Source: Thermomucor indicae-seudaticae
Lineage: Eukaryota; Mucoromycota; Mucoromycetes; Mucorales; Lichtheimiaceae
Direction: 5' to 3'
Assembly: GCA_000787465.1 (NCBI GenBank)
Contig: JSYX01000062.1
Coordinates: forward strand, 27,112 to 91,111
DNA: 64,000 nucleotides
Shown: positions 10,845 through 23,800 of the stretch, one piece after another
Layout of the letters: the number at the start of each line of letters is the position of its first letter
How positions within the stretch are numbered: position 1 is the first letter of the stretch
The notes under the pieces: model-generated
Databases searched by the model: none
What the model saw: the letters and a program-made list of their open reading frames with translations, nothing else
What the model was told of the DNA's origin: nothing
Position numbers and translations under genes: made by a program

Positions 10845-13478
10845 GTTTTCTGTTCTTCGACTCCTTTTTTTCTCTCTGTTCGGAAAGAAAAGAAAAAGCA
10901 GTATATGTATCACCCGACACGCCAAGAAATAGTGCATAGTAGTTCGAGCATGATACCAGGATGACTTCATTCGTTTTGTCACATTGCGTGTGTTCCTCAT
11001 ATACTGGATCGACAAAGAATAAGCCGCAAAACAAATGGATAATCTTTTTCCCTTACAAGGCCGTAAAGCGAGAAGATTACGCATAATCGACTCCTTATAT
11101 TGTCATATCGTAATGTGAGCTTTGTCGCTTCACTATATGCAATAGTATTTGAATATGATGGCAACTCGGACGGGCACAGAGCAAAGATAGCTGTAGCCTA
11201 AAAAGTGGTATACATTAGATGGAACAACCGGGTGAAAACTACAGTAACAATGCTCATGTTTGTACGAAGTACACGCAAATGTTCATGCAGACCGAAAACC
11301 AGCTTCAGGCCTGATGTACAGACGTTGAGTATGACGGCAACGAACATGTTCAGCAGATAAACATGAAAACAACAACGCCTTCCTAACATGGCATTGGCTT
11401 CCCTGGTTCTACTGTCGTCTCGATGTTTTACGGACTCCCGCATTGACCTCATTAAAAGGTATTCCTTGGTCGAGTCGTCGGCCGCTTCTACACCGAGGAT
11501 TCAGACACATAGGTGATCCGAGGAACCTTATGCTTTTTTTTAGCCGGGTATTCCTGTTTGCTTCAAGACTGCTCTCGTAGAACTTGAAGAGCTGGGATTC
11601 AACGTAAAGAACGTACCCTGGGATTCAACGATTTGGATCTTTTACAATAACCATAGTTTACACCCAATCCTAAGGATTTAGGTAACATAAAAAGATGGAT
11701 AGCCTCTAACCTTGAGTCGCAATTTCGGATCTTTACTATATCAGACATGTGATAGAAGCTTAAAGTTGTCCTTCAATAACCCGTGAATCGCTAACAAGCA
11801 AGCTTTATTCAAGGATTGTTCCAAGGGTTCCTTGTAGGAAGGTTAGTGCTGCGTGCAGCACCCGGCTGAAAGAGGCATTGTCCTGAGACCAAGTCAGCTC
11901 GTGCAGATTATAAGCGTCCTTGAATGATTTACAATATCTTTCGTCAGCGCTTTGACGTCAGCCTTGACCCTGTCTACCTTCTTACCAGTAGCGCGGACCG
12001 GCGAAGGATTTATCTCCTTCACGGCAAATCATAAACACCGGTCCATCATCAGCGGACTTGGAGATTTCTTTAAAGGAAGCCTTCATAATGGAGCCACTTT
12101 GAGCCATTGACACACCTTCACATTTGGGGCGTCATTGTTAAATATCAAATTCTTTGGCCGAAAGAAAAGCTGCTCACATTGCGTATTTTTTATAATGTTG
12201 CCGCCCGCCCTTGTTATCTTGCGCTTGGCGTTCAATCCTAAAATGAGATGAATTGATAATGTTTCCATCAATTTTTTCTGTCCTTCAAGTACCATTGCTG
12301 CTCAAGAACAGCCCACGTCGTTGTGTGGATCGCTGCTGTTCACTCCAGGACTTTGCCATGTCGCAGGTTGCCTATAAAACCGCCAAGATGGTTCATATGA
12401 TTGTTGGAGTCAGAGGAACAAACTCACTTACCAAAGCCTAAACGGAATCTAGACGGGCGGTGTATGCGAGGGCGAAGCGTCTTGCAGCCTATCGCCGCTC
12501 GGTCGACATGTCGGATATAAGCTCCAGCAATTGCTTGCATCAATTTGCGCGAGTACATGCTTTCCGATCCTCCGGCTCCTCTTACCGACAGCAACATCAG
12601 GACGCATGGCTCGTCAGTCATGACGTTGCGAGGAGAGCCAGATCAGAGAGCGAGGACCAAACAGAAATCACAACGCCTTGTTCACGTTAGGGACCCGGCG
12701 ATGTACGGATCCAACATAACACTTGGCTAACGAGTGCCAGGGCCGGTCCGCTGTTCCTTCAAGAGATTTCCCAGCGTGAGCGAGCAGCTACAAGACGCAA
12801 GGGTATGTTGTTTCCGGCGATAGGCCTGGCAAGTAATGACAAACTTAGTAAAGCTAAGGTAGTTCAGCAAGGATATCCCAGTGATACAGTAATATATACC
12901 ACAGCCGTAGAACGGTGCATGTCTCTGCAATATCCACTACTAGGGCGTCCAAAGCATCTCCTTGGAGCTCATTGCTATTATCGTTCGCAGAGGCAGCGAT
13001 TTTTGTCCGTAATGCCGTTCATCTTCTCCATGCGTTCACGAGATTACAAATTTACAAGTGACATTTCAGAAGAAAAAGAAAAGTCAAGTAACTTTATTGT
13101 TTTCAAGCGCTCGATTACGAGTCTTGCCTGTCTGAAGATTGCTTTCGTCACTGTGCAGACTTTTCCTGCTTACGTTGCCCAATCCATAGCACTTACATTG
13201 CCTTGCGCAACGCACACAGCGGGCACCTGAATAGACTAATCCCACAACGCAAGTTTGTTCTGCTTTGTCTAAAGCATCTTCAAATCAAGCAAGGTGAAAA
13301 GTATCCAGTCGCGCCCCATGAGAAAAGAGGACTTGAAAGATGCCCCAATCAACTTTCAAAGAAGGTCCTGTTCTTCTCAACATTTGCCTGGAGATCACAC
13401 TCAAGAAGTTGTTCATGAATATGGATATCGCCAGAGACTAGTAATACAGATGTCATTGCATTAATGGAACATCTAACA
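10845..13478. other. Long gene-poor stretch with degenerate coding-like fragments
   Basis: No gene could be supported here apart from a possible N-terminal exon of the CDP-DAG synthase near 11.4 kb (minus strand). Around 11860-12300 the minus strand carries coding-like pieces in changing frames (for example FNNDAPNVKV and CREGDKSFAGPRYW) broken by stops, and 12440-12730 has similar plus-strand pieces. They look like the remains of an old gene or mobile element, but I could not name the family. Confidence 0.35.
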
Positions 13479-16400
13479 TTATTCAAAAAGTCTGTTCCAA
13501 TGAATAACGTGCTGTCTTCGACGAAACTGCGGTTTGTTATCTATAGTCAAGAGTGGCACCATCGACGGCCTGGTATAATAAGTATCAGAGTTTGTTTCTT
13601 CCCTTTAAACTTTTCTTACCGGCCATGGGCGCATTGGAAAGGGAAGCGACAGTCGGACAATGCTTGGATCAACCAACGGCATTCTTCCAATGTCAGGGTA
13701 TCATTAAACATAATAGCACCTGCCATTCCCAATTCATCAAAAGCATTATTCCATGTCCTTTTCTAACTTTAGGTCCTTACCTCTACATGCAATTGATTTC
13801 AATGTCAAGATCATGATACGGGGACAAGTCTTTAAGAAGGCAAATGAGGTCTGCTCTTGCTCGTCTTTTGGCGGCCCACCTTGGTCCAGCCAATGAAGAT
13901 ACTCCTTTATCATGTCTTGCAGTAACTCGTGATTAGCCAAGCACCGTTCAACGATTAGACTTGGCAACCGAGTCACCGAAACCACTTGATCACAAATGGA
14001 CAAGTGGAAACCCCAACGATTCAACTGACCCATGAAGCGCTGCGCCAAAGACTGTTCGTGATGCGTCAGGTTGATTTGGATACTCGTTTCGATAAATTGG
14101 GAAGCTGGCTGGCGTAACGACTCAAACATCCGCTCCAGTTTGACACGTTCATCCGCGGCATGTTGGTCCACCAATAGTAAGAGACCGCTGTTGAGTCGAA
14201 TTAGAATATATTTGCCGTCGAACTGACAAAGCACCTGCGCATCTAAAAGAGCCTCCCTTTCGAACCGATGCGGAAAGGACATGCCTCCACTGAAAGTATC
14301 ATCCTCGATCGTCTGGCAAGCCTTCTTTTGGTACGTCAAAGTATCGCGACTCCTCGTAGGCTTACTGCCGCGAAGACGCGACCGATCGATAAACGACTTT
14401 GATCCTATCGCGGGCGAAAGACGCTCTAATCTATGGCCGAGATTAGTAAGCTGTACCTATCACGTCTCTTCCTTTGCGCTACTTGCGAGTTTCCAGTCCG
14501 CTTATCAACATAATACACCCTGGCAGTGAGTGGATCTTGCCATGGTTCATAGTAAGGCGACACGTGGAAATTAAGGTCAGGCTTCGCAATACTTCGAACG
14601 GATTCATCGGTCGCACTTGTCGACAGTTCATCGGATGAATCTTTGGTCAATTGATTTTCTTTCATAAGACGCCGATATTGCGCGCTGCCTATCAGACCAT
14701 GTGTCCGCATATAGTTAGCACACATGGATCCAATGAATGCCTGAAACTGATTAGATAGCTAAACAGAGATATGGTTAAATAAATATCTGTAAAATGTATG
14801 GCACATGCTACTTACCTTGTGTTCATCCAGAGTCGCAAGGAACATGTCTGTCTCATACGAACAAAGTGCTGGACAATCGATGTGTATTATGTAAATGGGA
14901 TACTTTTCCACCAGAGTCGTTGCACGAGCTACATCGGAAGTTTTATGTATATCAGATAAACAAGAAAACGCCCTAGTCAATCATTTCATTCCTTTGGTAC
15001 CTTTGCCCTTCCTTGCGTCTGTTGTGCGACCATAGCTGGGGTTTGGGTCTATCCGAGTAATCTGTCTGGATGACGAGGGCGCTATCTTATCATCCGCCTT
15101 GGTTTCCGACAGAATGTCTGTCGCGGTCTTGTAAAAACTACATCGTGGAACGAGCCGACGGTTTAAAACTGTGGAGAAGTAAATGCTATTAATATATTAC
15201 TTTAGCTCATCTTTCCTAAACGTATTACATATGTATTGATGTGTCTATGAACGCGTTGTGAGCTAGGGAAAGGCTTTGATAACTAGGCTAATCTCACCTT
15301 TGTCGGAGCCAACTTGGTGCTGAAGTACGCTAAGGCGTGGGTATCTTGGAGGGCTCCACGACTGTCAGAATGGTATAAGAAGGGGTATATGTTCTAGAAA
15401 CAATCATGGTTATTCCCCTATAATATCAAGTACTCATGATGTATTCGATACAAACCTGCGACAATGGCTGGCCCAACAGGAGACTAAGAACGCTGGAGAG
15501 TGGGGAACCCTAGGTTTCCAATTAAGGCGAAGGATATAGCTTAACTATTCACGTGATCTTAGCGTTGTTGAAGATGTCATACCTTCTTGGAGACAAATAA
15601 CCTGGAATCACGGGAGAGATTCGAGACGCGAAAGCCAACGTGTGGAAATGCTAATGCTTTTAGTTCCACCAATCGTCGGACAGCTTCAACCGTCTTTTCT
15701 GGCGACATGGATTGTCGTCGAACTGGGACCTGGACAGGGTTTTCTCGGTCGGGATTGAAGACAGAGAAAATCAGGGTTCTGTATTTACCTTATAGAAAAG
15801 TTCGTGGACAATGACGGTTGTACCTGGCTGATTCCTGCGGTATTCTTCGCTATTCGACGTTTGGACCAATCGCCCATCCTGTTCAACCCCGTGTTATGAC
15901 TACTGCAGCTTACTCTACTTTTCCCTCTGACCTTCCAGATAGCCATGTACGTCTCATTATCCTTTGCGGAGCGCGTAAATATCTGCAGAATAGCCACTTG
16001 AGCAATGGCAGCAAGGGCTATTTACATTATTGAGTGTACAAGAGAGGAACACGCCGTTGCTTCCTCTTTTACCTTCACCACGATATCCAAATGTTTGTAC
16101 TGCATGTAAATCGTCTAGACCGTGGCATTTGGTGGTAACTTTGTTTGGTAAGGATTATTAGCAGTCTATTCCCCCTTTCACGATAGCACTTGTTATACGA
16201 ACAATGCTGCTGAGCCACAAGCCCTAATGCATCTGGGTTTATACCAGACCCGTTATCACTTATGCGCAGATAAGCTTTTTCTGCATCAATGCCAATCTCA
16301 ATGTCAGTGGCATGCGCATCCAAAGCTAAAATGGCGAGTTGAATCTCAAGACCTGTGTTGCGCTCATGAGTACTGTTTACCATTGTCAATTAGTTCCTCG

Positions 16401-16553
16401 ACGCATTGTTCTAGAGATGAGATTACGAGCGATCTAGTGTCAAAATGATGGGAGCTTAGAGCCAAATCTCACTGATTTGTTTGGGACTAGCGCTACTCAC
16501 GCCCTTAAATGACGAAAGACACTCGCATCGAGATGTTGAATCGTGTTCGACAT
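13479..16553 (-). CDS. MLH3: DNA mismatch repair / meiotic crossover protein MLH3
   Basis: MutL homologue that pairs with MLH1 as an endonuclease in crossover resolution and mismatch repair. The start is ATG at 16553; early exons are 16553-16501, 16433-16381 and 16325-16203, all phase-matched. N-terminal GHKL ATPase motifs follow in order: [15 protein letters not shown] (motif I, catalytic Glu), RISDNGSGI (motif II), FTTKC, then FGYRGEALAAIA (motif III). After these come [32 protein letters not shown] and [14 protein letters not shown]. The C-terminal domain has the linker [29 protein letters not shown], the nuclease motif [12 protein letters not shown], which fits DQHAX2EX4E, and ACRGAIMFND plus CAHGRPSMVPL after two 3' introns. 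It ends at TAA 13479-13481. At least ten exons. All key catalytic and zinc-site motifs look intact, so the nuclease is predicted active. Internal exon edges at 14.7-15.5 kb are approximate. Confidence 0.9.
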
Positions 16554-16786
16554 AAAGCCTTGGTTTTTCCCTCAGAGGAAAAAGCCTCTCGATATTTCTC
16601 CGTCAAATTTCACCGAAATGTCACGCCAGCTTTCTCAGTGGAATAGTCCTTTATTGAAGACAATGCTTGGAACGAAAGCAAATCAATTCCGTTGTTGCAT
16701 AGCAGAATCTGAAACTGTATCTTCAATATCCTCGGAAAGGTCTCGTCGCACAAACCGAGCGTCATTTCTCGCCAAAAGGGGCAACG

Positions 16787-16807
16787 CCCCCCCCCCCCCC
16801 CCCCCCC
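16787..16807. repeat. Poly-C tract of 21 bases
   Basis: An uninterrupted run of 21 C lies in the intergenic space between the divergently transcribed MLH3 (start 16553) and the Avt-like transporter (start 17069). Such a run is slip-prone and can form i-motif or G-quadruplex-like structures. Its exact length may be unreliable in the assembly. Confidence 0.95.
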
Positions 16808-17068
16808 AACAACTGCGAATTTAAAACCAGCCATTTACTTCATTGGCTTGATTAGTTATACGTCCCCCGGTAACTTTCGCACGCTTAGGTGTCAGTGAGC
16901 GGAAGATCAAATGAGGTTTCTTGTCAGCAAGCATCAAAAGTTTTTTGGTCCGCGTATATAATATATGCCATTCGTATAAATGGACCCTTCCCCAGTTTTA
17001 CAAATCCCCACACCTTTACTCCCTTTTCTTCCTCCCTCTAATCCTTTAAACCCCACACTTAGACAAAT

Positions 17069-18603
17069 ATGGCAACCAGTTACGAGGAGAGCTGTAAATA
17101 TGATCTGGAGCAGGGTCATAGCGAAGACACTTGTTCCACTGACGTTGAGAAACCCGCCGACGAGACGGGGATACAGCACGCGCCAGAGGGAACAGCTAGT
17201 GTTGGAAAATCGCTGTGCATGCTATTAAAAGCATTCGTTGGAACAGGCGTCATCTTTTTGCCAAATTCGTATGTTTCCTTTTCCTCTTTTCTCGTTTCGT
17301 TGACCGTGCTTATATTTGTGCAGATTCAAGAATGGTGGCCTAGCATTGTCCATTGTTCTCATGGTAATCCTTGCCCTTATTTGTCTCGTTGCCTTTCAAC
17401 TCTTGGTTGTTGCGCAACGTTCTGTCGGTGGCTCGTACGGTGATGTGGCGCGTAAGCTCTACGGTTCCTGGTGTCGTTACATTGTCCTCTTCTTTCTGGC
17501 GATTTCGCAGATGGGTTTCGTCGCGTCCTACCTCATTTTCATTTCACAAAACATTGGTCTCGTCGCCCAGAAACTGTCGGACTGTAATGCGCCCTTTGAC
17601 TCGAAATACTGGATATGGATTGCCTGTTTGATCATTATTCCATTCTGCTGGGTCCGCAAGATCGCTCGTCTCTCTTATAACGCCATTATTGCCGACATTT
17701 TTATCCTCTTTGGGCTTATCTGCGTCTTGTATTACAGCGCGGACAAGATTCACTGGAATGGCGGTGCTGGTCCTAATATTGTTGCTGTGAATACGCAAGA
17801 CTTTGGCCTGATGATTGGTACAGCGGTTTTCTCTTTTGAAGGCATTGGCATGAGTAAGTCCTTTCTCTCTTTCTCTCTCTCTTCAATCCAATATTAACGA
17901 ACATATTGTCTTTAGTCGTGCCTGTAATTGAAGGCATGAAGAATCCCGCAAAGTTCCCGATGGTGCTCAACTTGGGTATGCTGATTGTCACCGGTATCTT
18001 TATCTTGATTGGTACCATTGGCTATGTCGCGTACGGTGACCAGATCCAAGCCAATATTGTCGCCAGTTTTGCACCTGATGCATTGTCCACCACTGTCCAA
18101 CTCCTTTATGCGATCGCCATGATTTTGACGTCTCCCTTCATGTTATATCCGGCTCTCACTATCATTGAGCGCGGTATTTTTGGCAGCAAGCGAAGTGGTC
18201 AAGTTTCCCTCGTGTGGAAGTGGTCCAAGAACTTTGTGCGCACCTTGATCCCTCTCATTTGCGCTTCCGTCAGTTTCGGTGTTGGTTCTGAAAACCTCGA
18301 CAAGTTTGTCTCTCTTGTTGGTATCGTTGCTTGTATGCCGCTCTGCTTTATCTTTCCAGGTGATTACCGATAATTTCGCACTTGTTTTCCATGATCTTTT
18401 TCACTCAACTCTTCAAAATATTTATAGGCATGTTCCACTATAAGGTCACGAAGAACACTTATCTCCGTATTGTCGACGTCCTCCTGATACTTTTCGGCTG
18501 CGGTATAATGATTTATACCCTCTACGTCAATGTCAACTCTTGGGTCCATCCTACTCCTAGCTCATCAAGCGAACTTTGCATGCCCATTCAATCCACCCTA
18601 TAA
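17069..18603 (+). CDS. Vacuolar amino-acid transporter, AVT3/AVT4-like (SLC36/AAAP family)
   Basis: Multi-helix amino-acid/auxin permease. Four exons: 17069-17268, 17324-17853, 17916-18359 and 18428-18603. Introns of 55-68 nt join in phases 2, 1 and 1. The N-terminus is about 45 residues, hydrophilic and acidic. The first helix carries the family motif LKAFVGTGVIFLPNSF, followed by NGGLALS. Later signatures are GSYGDVARKLYG, SYLIFISQNI, GTAVFSFEGIGMIVPVIEGMK (the conserved FEG..LP-type helix), and PFMLYPALTIIE. About ten or eleven helices are visible and the length (about 449 residues) suits Avt3/Avt4, which export neutral amino acids from the vacuole. The substrate is inferred from family only. 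The start ATG is the first in a plausible context, after a CT-rich leader. Confidence 0.85.
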
Positions 18604-18616
18604 AAACACCAACAGT

Positions 18617-18619
18617 AAT

Positions 18620-18648
<29 letters not shown>
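18617..18648. repeat. (TAA)n microsatellite
   Basis: About ten near-perfect TAA/AAT units directly downstream of the Avt-like stop codon, probably inside the 3' UTR. An A-rich tract follows and may serve in polyadenylation. Confidence 0.85.
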
Positions 18649-18650
<2 letters not shown>

Positions 18651-20849
18651 CAACAAAAGGTCTGTCAAAAAAATGCGACCCACTATAAATCGAATATTTC
18701 TATAGTCGTCATTTTCTCCTCCCTCAGAAGTGTTGGTTTCTTCGACTCCTACACCTTCGTCTCTTGATATGATACGTCCTTTTCGCTTGGGAAATTGACT
18801 TAAGTTGCGCAACAAAAAATGTTTGTTCCACTTTTTTCGCTGCCGCTTGCGCCGATTCACTCCTAGGCTCTTGCACGTAGGATCAACTCAGAGTTTTCTA
18901 AGGTTTAATAAGCTGCCCGTAGGTCCCTTATGTTTCGTTCCTAAATTATTATAGCCTTTGATGCTGCAGTCTTCTATACATCTGAGATACCTTTTTGTTC
19001 ATGTATTTCTTTGTGTTATGCCGCGATTTACCCCATTTTTTTGGACTACACGCAATGTCTTTGGTAGCTTTCTATCCAAAAGCATTTCTTTGACCTCTCC
19101 ACTAATTCATTCGCGCTTCCAGTCGCGAAGTGAGGGTAGCTTTTACTAGTCTTCTAATAAAGATCGGGATGCCCTTAGGAATTATAACTCCCAAATTGGG
19201 AAAATGGGCAGCCAAAACATCCTCTCTCTTCGATCATCGTTTTTTGTATGTTTCGAGCGAATCAGTGCTTATCAGGTCTGCAGTCATCAAATGAGCCATT
19301 CCAATATCTGTATGATCTTCAAAGAAAGAAACAGGTGACATATCAAACCCGAAAGGGAAAGCTAATAGGCAAGCAGCGCTGGCCAAGCACAGTTGGCGTA
19401 CACCTTACCATTTGCAAAACGCAGTCTTTACCCGTAACCCTATCATTTACTAGGTCATCATCGACCATCTTCCGTAAGAAAATATGAAACTGCAACCTCC
19501 TATTCCCTTGATTGAAGCAAAAGTTAGGCTTACCGGTCCGTCTTAATATCATGATTCCGACCTGTTAGACTTATCGTATATTCTTCAAACCGAATGTGAA
19601 GCTAGATGCTATATAGCTAGCAACAACCAAAAGATTTTCGATAACAAGTGATGATCCAGTTTTGCCAAAAATCACATGAAACAGACAAGTTGCAGGAAAC
19701 TTATGGCTGACATCATCAGACCGTATAAATGGACCGGAAAACACACTGAAACACAATCTGTCTTCCATTGACCAAGGAGAACGTGGTGTCGCCATATTCA
19801 AGGCGGCAGACCTGTGCGGGCATCTTTGCATAGGCACGTTGGGTCCGGCCGACCAAGGTAATCCGAAATACAGATCGGGCTTGGATCACTATAGCTCTTG
19901 CACTCAATCAAAAAACTGATCCTGTAGCGCCAGCGCCGGTCGTCCACGGGAAGCGGCGAGCGGCCAGGCGGCCGATATGGTCGTGTAAGTCTAGGAACAA
20001 AATGCAGGTTTCAACGAGTCGCACATAAAAGGAGCTTAGGGTTTTGAGTCATTTAGTGAGAACCCACGTCCCTGCCCTATGCAGGGTTGCACTGTCCGTT
20101 GCGCTAGTAGAACCGCCATGGTCAAGCACCTGCAATGTACTTGGGCATTTGCCCAGAGGCCGGCTGCGCGGCCCGCCCCGGCGACAGTCGCTCGCGAGGC
20201 AAGACCATGTTAATAAGCAAATGCGTCTGCACCGTTGGGCTCTAAAAGCGAAAGGATTTTTAGGCGAGGAGGTGGCCGACCCGCAAGGGAAACTCAAGCG
20301 ACTTCCCGACTGTCAGGTGTGGCCATACGATGTTCGCCAACGCGAACAAGGTGTTGTTCGGAACGTACCTTCGTTGGAGCTGCCTTGGATCCGCCTGCAA
20401 GGCCGGCAGGTCTACGTTTTCTGGAGTTGCCGGAAAGGAGCTTCTATCCGCGTGTTTTGATGTGCGCGGTCTTACCGGCCCCGATTGGATGGAGAAGGGG
20501 CGACAAAGAAGAATGGATCAAGAAGCAGAAGAACAGTTGAGAAATGGTTGATTTCGAAGAGGCCGTCATTACAAGCGACGACTGAGGGAACAAGTCCATA
20601 ACTTACAGCGCCAAAATGATGAGCAATTTGTCATCCTACGTTGTACATAATTCTAGTTTGGTAGGCACATGGAATGTCGAACGTTTTGCAGCGCGCGTAG
20701 TAATTCCCTAACAATTGTTCCAGCCTGATTTTCTTGTTCGAACCTGTTGTATATTCTCCAAACAGAAACTGATTTCGACAACCAGTAAAGCTCCAGTTAT
20801 GTCAAAGCAGAACCACATGTAAAACACCAGTGTTTTCCGAGAATCTGGT
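18649..20849. other. Gene-poor region with a GC-rich island at about 19920-20540
   Basis: No gene could be supported. 19920-20540 is clearly richer in GC than its surroundings and carries overlapping open frames on both strands (for example 20044-20460 on the plus strand, 138 codons) without a recognisable domain. A stretch at about 19580-19690 resembles 20745-20825: both read roughly tgtatattctYcaaac, then a variable part, then a ccagtt..gYcaaa core and cacatg. They may be two copies of a decayed repeat or mobile element. Confidence 0.4.
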
Positions 20850-23800
20850 TTATTGCGGAGCAGGGGATGATGCTCCAGAGTTCAGTCTGATACCAACAGG
20901 TTCAGATTCGTCCGACTGCGTCTTTTTAACCATTCCAGGCTTCTGTGCCGCATCGGGTTTTGGGATACCCAGTTCATCAGCTCGCGTCAATGCCAGGTTT
21001 ACCGTCTATTACAAAACAGTTAGTCAGTAAAAAGCAAAGAGCCTTTTGGGGATAGTCCACTCGTTCGTACCATTGCCAGACGGTATTCAAAGTCATACTT
21101 CCCGTAGCGTAGAGCGGTCTCCCAGAACGTTCTTGCTCGTACCTTGTGCTCTAAACCCCATGAGGTAACGCCCGCTTGCCTGAGAGTAGCCCGTGAATAC
21201 GACGCCTTTTTAGCTCATCTCTTTACTTACCAAAACGTAAATGGAATCACCCACTTGTCGGTGGTAATTCGATCCTTGTGATCAATAATCCAGTTTAAAT
21301 GAATAATCGAGTCGCTGTACCGACCCATCGCGTTCTGTAAAGACGCCTTGATCAGCAAAAGTGTACCACGCTGGTCAAAGTACTCTGGCGGAGGCGTTTC
21401 AGGCAACAGCTCCCGGGTTCGGATGCCATACTCCATGCGTTCTGCCTCCAGAATCCGGCTCAATCCACCTTCAACCAGTGCCAAACTCTGCTCCAGTAAC
21501 TGGCTATCCATGAAATCAAACGCATTAAAAATGCAGAGGTACTCGAGTGCGCACAGGTTCATATCCATATCCTGATACCCGCTCGCCTGGAACGCATTCA
21601 CTTTGCGCACCACGTATTGCTCCATCATCGCAGTGCTGCCCGCCTTATTGGAGGACGAAGAGGTCACCAAAGAAGGTACCTCGGCAAATGCCAGGATAGC
21701 TTCTGTACGATGCCCCTTCATATCAAGACAGGCGCCGTGCAAGTAGCGGAATATAGCCGGAGACCAATACCGCTCCTTGTACAGAGTCTCGAATATCTTG
21801 GCGGCTTCGTCCCAGTTGTGCTGCATCATGTAGTTGAACCCGATCTCGTAGCTGCATAGATGTAACACTTCGACTTCGGCCCACTCGTTCTTGCTGATCT
21901 CTATTGCGTACAGGAAGGACTGCGTCGACAGCGTCAAGTTGCGCGCCAGTCGCGATGTCCGGCCCGCGAAATATAAGAAGAAAGCCGAATTTGGGTATGT
22001 TCGTTGCGCATCCAACAGAGTCTACCCTGCCCTTATCAGCTGCCTTTTCTTTCACTTGTATTTTATCCGATACCCACCTCAATGGCTGGTTGGGTATATT
22101 CGTTTGCTAGAATTTGAGGACATAAAGAGGTAAGGACGGTGTAATAAGCAAGAAGCCTGTTACCATCCGTGAGTTTTCTATAGCCTCTTCCAATCAGGAT
22201 CTAGGCTTACATGAGCGACGCCGTTGGTGAGCGGATTCGTCGTTCTTCAAGACAGAGTTTCAAGAGTGCAAAACCGAGGTGCTTATCAGCCTTCCAGCCG
22301 AACGCAGAAACAATCCGCAATATCTTTTGAGGTAAAGATGATAGCACAAGATGGACAGTGCCGATGCTATATACGTATACGCTCCTTTGAGTTCTTTTCT
22401 GCTTGTGCCTGCAAATGTTAATATACAGCGCGACTCACATACCCGAGTTGAATCCCGGATACAGTATCTCGATCAATAAAATCATTATATTGCTGTCCCA
22501 TGCGTTTGTATTCTTGCCATACAAGGCTGTAGCTTGTATAAGCTAAGGTAACCCGTGTCAGTTCCTCGGCCTTCACCCTTCGGTTCCACAGCTATACCTC
22601 GTCTTAAATTAAGTCCACATTTAATGTATCCAACCACGCTCTCTTGCAATAACTGGAGAATGGCAATCTGCAGACAACATTCTGCTTTTGCAACGTGTGC
22701 GCGCAGGATGCCGTTGGGGACAAAGCTAACCTCTTGCCTTTCAATCGCTTTTTTGGTTGCCGGCTTTGGGCTTGACGGAAGTCCATTACCGCGAGAGTAT
22801 TTAATATAGTTGTAGTATGAAGTAAAGTATTGTACAACCGAATCACCAACGCTTTTCTTCGTAGCAGCATCGATCTGCGCGGATGCAAGACTGTAGGTTG
22901 TCGTCAGGACTTGAATCGCGTTTTCTGTTGCTTTGTCGTTGGATGTCTTTATGGGAGCATATAAGATTGATAATGTTCGATCCGTTTTCTTTTTCTTTAG
23001 ATACTGCTTACCATGACAGCTAGTTTGCCCCGCATTAGCTCATTTGACCCATTCAGCCCGGGTAGACAATTTACCTTTTAAGAAAGCCATATAGCCTAAA
23101 CCTAATGCGTGGAGTGGATCGCTAGATAGATATTGGTGGAACGGTGTGAGCCACTTTCCCACCCATCTCACAAATACTGTGACCTTAACTTACGTTTTAG
23201 CTTGTCGTTCAAATAACCGTTTGGCTTTCATGAAACGGTTACTGAATAGGTGTCGTATAGCACGAAGAACTGGTTCATCTATAGTAAGTTTTGTCTCCTG
23301 TTAAAACCTTCTTCTTCTGCCACTTCCCCCCTGATCTGCCAAATACATGCCTGCTTTTTCTTGTTCACGAGGCGATAACTGGTTTGGCTTGATCTCTTTG
23401 AGGTCAATGCCATGCAGAGCAATCAAGTTTGCACTAAAGGACTCCATATCGGCCATATCATCATCCTCATCATCATTGGTGGATCGTCCTCGTCGTCCTC
23501 CTCCTTCCACTTCTTCTGCTGACGTTGTTTCTCGGGGAGGTGGCGCACCCGGGCTTGGGGGTTCATGGTCATGCGTTTGCGGCGTTTCTTCAAGCCGGTT
23601 ACTGCTGCTGCCACCGGTCTCAGGCGGTCCACTTGCCTGGGACGGTGGACAATCGTCGTCGTCGCCACTATGCAGTTCATCTGCGGCTTGATGGTCTTGT
23701 GGTTCCAAAGCAGTCTCTTTGGGTGCTTGGAGCACGGTTGTCTGGAGCGCACTAATAACCATTTCCAGTTCCTGACGCGGCACATTGCCGTCTTCGTCAT

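Noticed and set aside
15520..15545. ATATCCTT-like sequence on the MLH3 coding strand as a U12 donor
   Set aside because: It lies inside an ordinary GT-AG intron whose ends (gtatga...acctag) keep phase, so it is not used as a donor.
15860..15900. Apparent frameshift in MLH3 between TYMAIW and GRLVQTS
   Set aside because: A 52-nt intron (gtcaga...gaacag) or a 35-nt one (gtaagc...gaacag) joins the frames in phase 0, so no defect is needed.
20044..20460. 138-codon plus-strand frame in the GC-rich island as a gene
   Set aside because: No domain, no splice context, and open frames on both strands as expected from GC-rich DNA with few stops.
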